Assembly (NCBI GenBank): GCA_023229525.1 | Contig: JALNZC010000006.1 | Location: 1-64,000 of the forward strand | Source of the DNA: Bacteroidales bacterium | GTDB taxonomy: Bacteria; Bacteroidota; Bacteroidia; Bacteroidales; FEN-979 | Length of the DNA stretch: 64,000 bases | Direction: 5' to 3' | In this document: positions 16,980 to 24,183 of the stretch, one piece after another | How the letters are laid out: each line of letters starts with the position of its first letter | Position numbering within the stretch: position 1 is the first letter of the stretch | Translations under genes and position numbers: made by a program | Notes under the pieces: generated by a model | Told to the model about the DNA's origin: nothing | The model's database searches: none | What the model saw: only the letters and a program-made list of their open reading frames with translations

Positions 16980-17409
16980 TGATCAGGGTAACCGGACCGT
17001 CGTTGATCAAACTCACCCGCATCATAGCGCCGAATTGTCCGGTCTTAACAGGTTTTCCAAGGTCAATTGCAAGACGGTTGATCAAACTGTTGTAAAGTGG
17101 AATAGCAATGTCGGTTTTGGCAGCCCTGATATAAGAGGGACGATTCCCCTTTTTAGTGCTGGCATGCAATGTAAACTGGCTGATGATCAGTATATCACCA
17201 TTAATTTCCCTGACTGAACGGTTCATAACGCCCTGCTCATCATTGAATATCCGGAGGTTGACCAGCTTGCCCGAAAGCCAGTCAATGTCGGCATCCACGT
17301 CGGCATCCTCAATACCAACCAGTACAAGCAGTCCTTTGCCAATGGACCCGGCAATTTCTGATCCGATACTTACACTTGCTTCGGTAACCCTTTGTACAAC
17401 AACCCTCAT
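16957..17409 (-). CDS. dtd: D-aminoacyl-tRNA deacylase
   Basis: 150 residues, the standard length. Dtd hydrolyses D-amino acids (and glycine mischarged on tRNA-Ala) from tRNA as a cytoplasmic proofreading step. The start MRVVVQRVTEASVSI, the catalytic SQFTLHAST (about 78-86) and the cross-subunit motif TGQFGAMMRVSLINDGPVT (Gly-Pro region near 137-139) are all present. Immediately upstream (17410 onward) lies repeat sequence rather than another gene, so its promoter must lie within or just next to the repeats. Confidence 0.96.
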   Translation of the reverse strand: MRVVVQRVTEASVSIGSEIAGSIGKGLLVLVGIEDADVDADIDWLSGKLVNLRIFNDEQGVMNRSVREINGDILIISQFTLHASTKKGNRPSYIRAAKTDIAIPLYNSLINRLAIDLGKPVKTGQFGAMMRVSLINDGPVTLIIDTRNKE

Positions 17410-17430
17410 ATAATAATTTACGATTTACGA

Positions 17431-17591
17431 TTTGAAAATTTGAAAATGTGAAAATTTGAAGATGGATTAAAATGATTTGAAAATTTGAAAATGTGAAAAT
17501 TTGAAGATGGATTAAAATGATTTGAAAATTTGAAAATGTGAAAATTTGAAGATGAATTAAAATGATTTGAAGATTTGAAAATATGAGGAAA
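17431..17591. repeat. 45-nt direct repeats, 3.6 copies
   Basis: Units at 17431-17475, 17476-17520 and 17521-17565, differing by a single base in the third, then a partial copy to 17591. The unit is built of TTTGAAAATT/TGAAAATGTG-type words ending GGATTAAAATGA. A similar AAATTTTCAAATT motif occurs at about 13812-13840 upstream of der. It sits just upstream of dtd. Confidence 0.9.
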
Positions 17592-17609
17592 ATATAAAAA
17601 TGACAAAGT

Positions 17610-17840
17610 ATCTTGTATCCCGCATCCAACATTCAGCATCCAGTTTCCAGCATTTCGCATCCAGCATCCTCCATCCAGCATCGGGAACGTAGCGAACCAG
17701 CATCCAGCATCCTGCATCCAGTATCCAACATCCAACATCAAGCATCCAGAATCCAGAATCCAGCATCCTATATCCTGTTTCCTGTATCTTGTATCCTGCA
17801 TCCTGCATCTTGTATCCTGCATCCAGCATCCAGCATCCTA
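17610..17840. repeat. Degenerate heptamer array (CATCCAG family)
   Basis: About 230 nt made of 7-nt words CATCCAG, CATCCTG, TATCCTG, CATCCAA with period 7, broken once by GGGAACGTAGCGAAC at 17684-17698. A short related stretch (GGATGCTGGATCCTGGATGT) lies at 18689-18713, on the other side of pdxJ and in opposite orientation. Period 7 makes open frames cross it in every phase; I regard it as non-coding. Confidence 0.88.
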
Positions 17841-17891
17841 AAAGTAAATAAAAAAGCAATCTCATATCAAAATTAGTTTTGAGTTTTGGGT

Positions 17892-17924
17892 TTTGGGTTT
17901 TGACTTTCTTTTATTGTAGTTTTG
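17892..17924 (+). promoter_or_regulatory. Predicted pdxJ promoter
   Basis: TTTG at 17892-17895, then 21 nt, then TAGTTTTG at 17917-17924, matching TAnnTTTG. The start codon of pdxJ is 17 nt downstream, so the leader would be very short. Confidence 0.45.
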
Positions 17925-17940
17925 CATTAAATGCGGTGAT

Positions 17941-18660
17941 ATGACCAGACTGAGTGTAAACATCAATAAAATTGCAACGTTGCGTAATGCTCGCGGAGGG
18001 AATTTACCGGATGTGATAAGGGTGGCAATTGATTGTGAACGTTTTGGCGCCCAAGGTATTACTGTACACCCCCGTCCCGATGGAAGACATATTCGCTATC
18101 AGGATGTCGTCAATCTGAAACCCTTGATTGCCACCGAATTTAATATTGAAGGCTATCCGTCAAGGGAATTCCTCGACCTGGTTATATCTGTGAAACCTGT
18201 CCAGGTGACCCTGGTCCCTGATCCGCCGGAAGCTTTAACTTCAAATTCCGGCTGGGACACAGTAACGCATGAAAAATTTCTGGCCGGGGTTGTGGACATA
18301 CTAAAAAAACAAGGAATCAGAACATCCATTTTCCTGGACCCCGATCCTGAAATGATCCTCAATGCCATTAAAACAGGTACCGACCGTATTGAATTGTACA
18401 CCGAGTCGTATGCCAAAAATTATCCGGTTGATCACGAAAAGGCCATTAAACCGTTTTATGAAGCTGCTTTGGTGGCGAATCAAACCGGATTGGGTATCAA
18501 TGCCGGTCATGACCTGAATCTGGATAACCTGGCTTATTTTAATCAACACATACCCGGATTGCTTGAAGTTTCTATCGGTCATGCGCTAATTTGCGATGCG
18601 CTCTATTTCGGACTCGAAAATACTATTCAACTCTATCTGCGACAACTTAGCAGGAGTTAG
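17941..18660 (+). CDS. pdxJ: Pyridoxine 5'-phosphate synthase PdxJ
   Basis: 239 residues, normal length. PdxJ condenses 3-amino-2-oxopropyl phosphate (from PdxA) with 1-deoxyxylulose 5-phosphate to give pyridoxine 5'-phosphate, the last ring-forming step of the DXP-dependent vitamin B6 route. The N-terminus LSVNINKIATLRNARGG, the GITVHPRPDGRHI motif (about 40-52), the VTLVPDPPE strand, and the C-terminal GINAGHDLNLDNL phosphate-binding region are diagnostic of this TIM barrel. It stands alone between repeat-filled gaps. The aminomutase at 58648 is a PLP-binding enzyme and a consumer of the pathway product. Confidence 0.97.
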   Translation: MTRLSVNINKIATLRNARGGNLPDVIRVAIDCERFGAQGITVHPRPDGRHIRYQDVVNLKPLIATEFNIEGYPSREFLDLVISVKPVQVTLVPDPPEALTSNSGWDTVTHEKFLAGVVDILKKQGIRTSIFLDPDPEMILNAIKTGTDRIELYTESYAKNYPVDHEKAIKPFYEAALVANQTGLGINAGHDLNLDNLAYFNQHIPGLLEVSIGHALICDALYFGLENTIQLYLRQLSRS

Positions 18661-18745
18661 AACAGACCATATCCGGATAAAAGAAAAGGATGCTGGATCC
18701 TGGATGTTGGATTAATGACATTAGATACCGGGAAAATATTTATGT

Positions 18746-18837
18746 AGGTGATATATAACATGAGCAACCTTGGCTAAAGTTTTGGATGTACGGTGGGTTC
18801 GTACGACTCGAACCACAACTGCGATGCAATATCACCT
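18746..18837. other. Unexplained inverted-repeat element
   Basis: AGGTGATAT (18746-18754) is an exact complement of ATATCACCT (18829-18837), enclosing 74 nt with an internal hairpin GGTTCG (18796-18801) / CGAACC (18809-18814). No ORF is involved. It could be a structured RNA, a protein-binding site or a very short MITE-like element. It is 253 nt from the dipeptidase start, so it is not a typical riboswitch position. Confidence 0.4.
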
Positions 18838-18975
18838 CCAAAGTAACAATACGCTACCACATTCAAACAAAATAGCGCCTATTTAAAATTCATTTAACAA
18901 TTCGATTAACCATCAACCGAATCATGGATAACTGGATAAAAGCAACAGTAAATTCAAGTAACCTTATAGAACCCA

Positions 18976-19039
18976 CACTCAGCCACTCAATCACTCAGTC
19001 ACTCAGTCACTCAATCACTCAATCACTCAGTCACTCAAT
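18976..19039 (+). repeat. Octanucleotide tandem repeat, 8 copies
   Basis: Eight consecutive 8-nt units CACTCA-GT/AT/GC run from 18976 to 19039, ending 51 nt before the dipeptidase start. A TAAGTTTT promoter-like word at 19052-19059 immediately follows, placing the array where the -33 element would lie. Confidence 0.9.
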
Positions 19040-19089
19040 CAATATAATGATTAAGTTTTCTTAAATTATTATCAGACTCGTAAGTGTAA

Positions 19090-20337
19090 ATGAAATTATT
19101 ATCCATTTTTTTGCTGCCCTTTATGCTGATCATAACGGAAAAAACATTGGCTGAGGGTAAGGATCTCATAAAGAAAAAAGCAACGAAGATCCATCACGCG
19201 GTTTTAATTATTGATTCTCATAACGATGCTCCTCTACGCATGGTTCAACTGGGATTTGATATTGGAGTTTGGCATGATGCCCGTAAAGATCATTCGAAAA
19301 TTGATTTCCCACGGATGAAAGCGGGTGGGCTCGATGGCGCTTTCTTTGGCGTTTTTATTTCACAGGGGAAAAGAAATCCGGATGCTTACGAAAAAGTCAA
19401 ACAACGCGCTTTTATGTTATTCGACACTATCGATGCCGTTGTTGAACGATATCCGGACCTTGCTGGCTTGGCCGTCACACCTGAGGATGCATACCGATTA
19501 AAAAAAGAAGGAAAACGTTCAGTCTTTATTGGCATCGAGAATGGATATGCTATCGGGAAGGATATTGGTCTGATCCGGACTTATTATCAGAGAGGAGCAC
19601 GGTACATTACGCTTTGTCATACAAAAAATAATGATATCTGTGATTCGTCTACCGATACGATTGAGCATAACGGTTTGAGTCCGTTTGGTTACAAGGTGGT
19701 TAAAGAGATGAACCGCGTCGGGATCATGATCGATGTTTCGCATATTTCGGATAAGGCCCTCAAGGATGTGCTTGCATCCAGCCGGACACCGGTAATAGCT
19801 TCCCATTCATGTGCAAAGGCCATTTGCAATAACCCCCGTAACCTGAGTGATGAACTTCTCATTGAATTGGCTAAAAAAGGAGGTGTCATCCAAATGTGCA
19901 TCCTGAGCGACTATGTGAAAACCCCCGAAGCCAATCCTGCCAGGGATTCGGCACTCTCTGTTTTGGATAAAAAATTCAATGTTTTCGACGACCTGAATGA
20001 AGCGGAAAAGAAGAAGGTCCGTGATGAATGGATCGCAATCAGTGATAAATTCCCTCAGAAACTTGCCACCGTCTCCGATGTCGTCGATCATATTGACCAT
20101 ATTGTCCGTCTTATCGGAATTGACCATGTGGGTATCGGAACTGATTTTGACGGCGGCGGAGGAGTTCAGGATTGTTTTGATGTAAGTGAAATGGGAAATA
20201 TTACGCTGGAACTTGTCAAACGCGGATATTCGAAAAGGGATATCAGGAAGATTTGGGGCGGGAACCTCATGCGGGTGATGGACGAAACGGAAAAAGTTAG
20301 AAAAATCTTAGCCAACACACCTTCACTTGAAAAATGA
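19090..20337 (+). CDS. Membrane dipeptidase, peptidase M19
   Basis: 415 residues with a signal peptide (about 1-21, TLAEG). M19 renal-dipeptidase family enzymes are dizinc hydrolases cleaving dipeptides, including D-containing ones. The metal ligands are visible: HND in IDSHNDAP (about 46-48), Glu in FIGIENGYA, His in IDVSHISD and SHSCAKA, and the Asp in GIGTDFDGGGG. A periplasmic location is inferred from the signal peptide. It may act in peptide use or peptidoglycan recycling. The upstream octamer array is its notable feature. The next gene follows after about 50-100 nt. Confidence 0.93.
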   Translation: MKLLSIFLLPFMLIITEKTLAEGKDLIKKKATKIHHAVLIIDSHNDAPLRMVQLGFDIGVWHDARKDHSKIDFPRMKAGGLDGAFFGVFISQGKRNPDAYEKVKQRAFMLFDTIDAVVERYPDLAGLAVTPEDAYRLKKEGKRSVFIGIENGYAIGKDIGLIRTYYQRGARYITLCHTKNNDICDSSTDTIEHNGLSPFGYKVVKEMNRVGIMIDVSHISDKALKDVLASSRTPVIASHSCAKAICNNPRNLSDELLIELAKKGGVIQMCILSDYVKTPEANPARDSALSVLDKKFNVFDDLNEAEKKKVRDEWIAISDKFPQKLATVSDVVDHIDHIVRLIGIDHVGIGTDFDGGGGVQDCFDVSEMGNITLELVKRGYSKRDIRKIWGGNLMRVMDETEKVRKILANTPSLEK

Positions 20338-20433
20338 CTGGTAATAGCAGGCACCGAATACCATATTTCGATACCAACCATATTATTATTGTCCGGGGCC
20401 TGGAAATTTAATGAATCACCGATTCAATACGGT

Positions 20434-21435
20434 ATGATCCTCAAAATTGTTGTAAGCCTTATACCTGTTTTTCTTTTATTGGTGATGTTGTTGTATCTCG
20501 ACAGCATCAAATTAGTCAGTAAAAGCATTCTGCTTTTATGTCTGGTTTGGGGTGTTGTCAGCGCCGGACTAAGTTTTTTCTTCAACACTTTTCTGATTGC
20601 AAACCTTGACTTATCGTTTGAAACTTATTCCGGTTTTATGGCCCCAATTGTCGAGGAAATTCTGAAGATGGGCTTGGTTTTGGTCCTGATACGAAAAAAC
20701 AAGATCGGTTTTATGATCGATGGGGCCATATATGGATTTTCGATTGGGGCAGCTTTTGCTTTTTGTGAGAATCTGTTTTACTTGTTTCATTTTGCAGATG
20801 CCGAAAGCAATCTTATGGTCTGGATCACCAGGGGTTTTGGAACTGCTGTGATGCATAGCGGGACCACCGCCATTTTCGGGATCCTTTGCATGAGCGCATT
20901 AAACCGTCATGCCAGGTTAAGTCTGGCTGTCTTTTCCGGAACTTTGGTTGCAATAAGTATCCATGGAATCTTTAATCAGTTCCTGGTTTCACCATTGGTT
21001 TCTACCCTGATCGTATTAATACTGGTCCCTGTCGTTATAAGCCTTATCTTTCAGGCCAATGAAAAATCGATCCGGAACTGGCTTGAAATGGAATTCTATT
21101 CGGAAGTAAGTTTATTGCGGATGATAAAAAAAGGTCGGTTTTCAGAGACGAAAGCAGGAACATTTCTCCTTTCCATCAAGCATCACTTCCCTAAAGAGGT
21201 GGTCTTAGATATGTACTGTTTTATCAGTCTCTATCTTGAACTCTCGATGAAAGCAAAAAGTTATATCATGCTGAAAGAAAATGATCTGGAAATGACCCCC
21301 GATCCTGAAATTTCCGCAAAGCTGAAAGAATTAAAAGCACTTGAAAAAACCATCGGGAGGGCTGGATATCTGGCTATAACCCCAGTTTTACGGATGAACC
21401 ACAAAGATTTGTGGAAGCTTTCATTACTTGGTTAA
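20434..21435 (+). CDS. PrsW-family intramembrane metalloprotease
   Basis: From ATG 20434 the protein has 333 residues; a TTG at 20389 would add 15 polar residues with no support. It has about seven or eight membrane segments, then a soluble C-terminus (about 220-333). PrsW motifs are present: EEILK in MAPIVEEILKMG, FAFCEN, HSGTTAIFG and the late SIHGIFNQ. In Bacillus, PrsW makes the first cut of the anti-sigma factor RsiW. An ECF sigma/anti-sigma pair begins just 49 nt downstream, so a role in cleaving that anti-sigma protein is an attractive inference. No direct evidence is visible. Confidence 0.85.
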   Translation: MILKIVVSLIPVFLLLVMLLYLDSIKLVSKSILLLCLVWGVVSAGLSFFFNTFLIANLDLSFETYSGFMAPIVEEILKMGLVLVLIRKNKIGFMIDGAIYGFSIGAAFAFCENLFYLFHFADAESNLMVWITRGFGTAVMHSGTTAIFGILCMSALNRHARLSLAVFSGTLVAISIHGIFNQFLVSPLVSTLIVLILVPVVISLIFQANEKSIRNWLEMEFYSEVSLLRMIKKGRFSETKAGTFLLSIKHHFPKEVVLDMYCFISLYLELSMKAKSYIMLKENDLEMTPDPEISAKLKELKALEKTIGRAGYLAITPVLRMNHKDLWKLSLLG

Positions 21436-21483
21436 AAAAAATATTATAACTTTCACCAACTTTTTTCAACCTCCATTGTATTT

Positions 21484-22029
21484 ATGATTGAGAAGGATGA
21501 TAATGAACTTGTATATGAAGTAACCAAGGGCAACATCTCGTCCTTTGAAGTACTGGTTGACCGGTACCAGAAAACGATCTTTAACATGGTGTTCAAAATG
21601 GTTGGAGATGTCGAAACAGCAAAAGATATCACTCAGGATGTTTTCGTGACGGCATTTGAAAAAATGGGAGGATTCAATTTTAAATATCGCTTTTTCAGCT
21701 GGGTATACCGAATCGCAATTAACAAAACCCTGAACAACTTAAGGTCAAAAGAACCCACGGAAAGGTTGAAAGGAGTGGAAACAAACATTGCTGAAGACTT
21801 GACAGGTCAGTCACAGGAAAGGAACAGAAAAATACTTCAATCCGGATTACGAAGTTTACAGGCTGATTACCGCATCCTTTTATTATTAAAATATTATTGT
21901 GGACTTTCCTACAATGAAATAGCGGAAGCGATGAATATAACGGAAAAAAAGGTGAAATCAAGGTTATTTATTGCCCGGGAACAGATGCACGACATAATGA
22001 TAGGGAAAGGATATTTTGAAAATGATTAA
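21484..22029 (+). CDS. ECF-type RNA polymerase sigma factor
   Basis: 181 residues. Sigma region 2 spans about 20-90 (LVDRYQKTIFNMVFKMVG, DITQDVFVTAFEKM, FFSWVYRIAINKTLNNLR) and region 4 about 115-170 (LLLKYYCGLSYNEIAEAMNI, VKSRLFIAREQM). It lacks regions 1 and 3, as expected for ECF. Its stop overlaps the ATG of the anti-sigma-like gene, and the PrsW-like protease precedes it. It therefore probably reads an envelope signal through regulated release, and may autoregulate this operon. Confidence 0.95.
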   Translation: MIEKDDNELVYEVTKGNISSFEVLVDRYQKTIFNMVFKMVGDVETAKDITQDVFVTAFEKMGGFNFKYRFFSWVYRIAINKTLNNLRSKEPTERLKGVETNIAEDLTGQSQERNRKILQSGLRSLQADYRILLLLKYYCGLSYNEIAEAMNITEKKVKSRLFIAREQMHDIMIGKGYFEND

Positions 22030-22804
22030 TAAAAAGATAATCAGTGAAATATACCGGAAACTGGATGGGGAATTACCGGAAAACCTCTCCAGGGAACTTG
22101 AAGAATACTTTGCCGTTCATCCTGAAGCTGGCCAGCAGTTCAAGGAAAGAGAAAAACTAAAGATACTGATCGAGGGAGAAAAAGAACAAATAATAGATAT
22201 TGATTTAAAAAAAGAAATTTTAAACAGGATTAATATGGAAGCATATACACAAAAAGAAAAAAAACCGGAAATAAAAGTTGTCCGTAGCATATGGATAAGG
22301 CCGGCATTCCGCCTTGGATTTGTCTTTGTTCTTGGAGTTTTTGTGGGATTTATGATATTCGCTTTTTTCAAAGCCGACTTTAGAGGAGCAAAGGAGGCCA
22401 CACCGGAAATGAAGGGAACACTGTACAATTCCAGTTCATTCGATGATATGAAAACCGCGGATGTCCTGCAATATGACAGCCCCCTGGCAAAGGCAATATG
22501 CAATGTAAGGTATTCCACCAAAATAGTTGAAATCCGAGTCGAACTATCATCACTTTATCCGGTCAGGTCCACCCTGGAATTCGATTTTAATAACTTTGAA
22601 GTCCTGAACGTCCAGAATGTCAGTGTGAATGACCAAACCACTGCAATGGCAGCCTCCAATTTCATTCAATTCAACAATGTTGGTGATAACAAATTTATCA
22701 TTCAGCTGTATAACAAGAACAAACTTCCCCATTACATCGAATTCAAAATCTACCAGAACGATACGCCGATTTATCAGAATTCCGTACAGGTAAATAAAGA
22801 ATAA
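22022..22804 (+). CDS. Membrane anti-sigma-factor-like protein
   Basis: 260 residues from ATG 22022, which overlaps the sigma stop as ATGATTAA; a TTG two codons earlier is less likely. The cytoplasmic N-terminus (about 1-90, EIYRKLDGELPENLSRELEEYF) looks like the helical sigma-binding region of anti-sigma factors but lacks the HxxxCxxC zinc motif. One membrane segment (about 98-120) leads to a periplasmic beta-rich domain (about 150-260). Order and topology support control of the neighbouring sigma factor. Identity is from context rather than a strong family motif. Confidence 0.75.
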   Translation: MINKKIISEIYRKLDGELPENLSRELEEYFAVHPEAGQQFKEREKLKILIEGEKEQIIDIDLKKEILNRINMEAYTQKEKKPEIKVVRSIWIRPAFRLGFVFVLGVFVGFMIFAFFKADFRGAKEATPEMKGTLYNSSSFDDMKTADVLQYDSPLAKAICNVRYSTKIVEIRVELSSLYPVRSTLEFDFNNFEVLNVQNVSVNDQTTAMAASNFIQFNNVGDNKFIIQLYNKNKLPHYIEFKIYQNDTPIYQNSVQVNKE

Positions 22805-22825
22805 TCCAGTTAAAAAATTACAGAT

Positions 22826-24112
22826 ATGAAAAAGCAAACAAAAATCATCATTGGTGCAGTTCTGGTACTGGCGGTTGTTATCATTGCCATTTCCTTTCTG
22901 TACCCCACGGTTTTCAAGGGATTAACCTCAGGAACTATTGGTAAGGCAGATAAATATCATAAAACTCAGATGACAGAAAAGGACGTCATGTTAAGAAGTG
23001 AATTGGTAGCCGATACCGGCCAGCTTCGCAATATGATCCAGGGGTTGATCTATTTTTCTTTGTTTACGGAAGAGATCAGCAACAAAATTGATTCCTGTGT
23101 GGTAGCATATAAAACGCAGGGAATTTGCACCGATCCCAATAGGTGTGCGACGATATCGGCCTTGCAGGACTTTTCTGACTATATCAAAAATAACAACAAA
23201 ACCCTGCGGTCTACAATCAGTTTGCTCACCGGGTTCTATCTGAAAGATGAATCGGACCAATCGGCTGATGTGGAAAAGAACCTGAGGGATTTCGGCACCT
23301 ATGTGAATAATCTGAATGAAAAAGATTCGGTTCTCAACCATGCACTCCGGAGCATGGATAATTACCTCCTTTCGAACAGGATTCTGAAAACAAAAAAGAC
23401 AGAACTGGCCAGCTTGAAATCTATCCGTGACCAGTTGCTGCTCCAGGGAGTCCAGCTTTCCGGAATGCTCCAGAATAAACCCATGTGTGCAATATTACTT
23501 TCCTATGCACTATCCTCACAACAGTCGTTGAATTTATTAATGGGTCAGGAAAATTTGGGAGTAGGTTTAATGCCGGGAGCACAGCAAAAACTAAACATTA
23601 TTGCCAACCAGGATAAATTTGTAGGCGCCGTTAGGAGCAGGGATGTGGATTTTGGTTCCAGCGCCCAATTGGGTAAAATTATATCAGCACAACAACTCGG
23701 TCGGGTCGTGAATTCAAAAGCCCCGGACCTTGGGATGTTATTTGGTAGCATGATGGTATATGATAAAGCCAACCTGCAATTTATTGTTGGAAATAAAACC
23801 GAACTTCAAAAAGTTATTTCAGCATCTGAGATCAGTGCTTTATTACTGGGTTCCCAGCAACTGGGAAACATGGTCGGCGTTGTTGTTTTCTCATCCCAGG
23901 GGCTGAATCTGTATCAATCGAATGTCAGTCTAAGCAGTGGTTTCCTTGCCCAACAAAACAATCTGGGGCTTCTCTATTCCTCCGACCAATTGAATCAGGT
24001 ACTTAGCAACCAGCAGGGACTTGGGGGCGTTGTCCTCTGTTCGGATTTCATCAACCTGGTGGGTCAACTTGGCAATATGGGATTGGGTATCATACCATCA
24101 TCAGTTGAATAA
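22826..24112 (+). CDS. Unknown protein, N-terminal anchor and Q/L-rich repeats
   Basis: 428 residues. One N-terminal membrane anchor (about 7-29) precedes a helical domain (about 55-210) and a C-terminal part (about 215-428) of imperfect repeats rich in Gln, Asn, Leu, Gly and Ser. The recurring pattern is SxQxLG-x-V/I-hydrophobic, for example SAQLGKIISAQQLGRVV and LSNQQGLGGVV. I know no family with this pattern. It follows the anti-sigma-like gene after 21 nt, so it is likely the third gene of the sigma operon and may be a sensor or target. Two Cys (C92-C99 region) could form a disulphide if periplasmic. Confidence 0.7.
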   Translation: MKKQTKIIIGAVLVLAVVIIAISFLYPTVFKGLTSGTIGKADKYHKTQMTEKDVMLRSELVADTGQLRNMIQGLIYFSLFTEEISNKIDSCVVAYKTQGICTDPNRCATISALQDFSDYIKNNNKTLRSTISLLTGFYLKDESDQSADVEKNLRDFGTYVNNLNEKDSVLNHALRSMDNYLLSNRILKTKKTELASLKSIRDQLLLQGVQLSGMLQNKPMCAILLSYALSSQQSLNLLMGQENLGVGLMPGAQQKLNIIANQDKFVGAVRSRDVDFGSSAQLGKIISAQQLGRVVNSKAPDLGMLFGSMMVYDKANLQFIVGNKTELQKVISASEISALLLGSQQLGNMVGVVVFSSQGLNLYQSNVSLSSGFLAQQNNLGLLYSSDQLNQVLSNQQGLGGVVLCSDFINLVGQLGNMGLGIIPSSVE

Positions 24113-24183
24113 AATACAGAAAAAGCATTTCTTATCCTGTTCATTCAAGATTTTTGGTAAATTGGCAGTGAAAATCCCCGCTT

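Noticed and set aside
17431..17840. CRISPR array
   Set aside because: The units are contiguous or degenerate, with no unique spacers of regular length and no cas genes in the window.
17418..17876. Frames across the 45-nt and heptamer repeats on both strands
   Set aside because: The periodic DNA gives repetitive peptides without starts or family resemblance; treated as non-coding repeats.
20389..20433. TTG start for the PrsW-like protein
   Set aside because: The extra 15 residues are polar and precede a good start (ATG 20434) that gives a normal first membrane helix.
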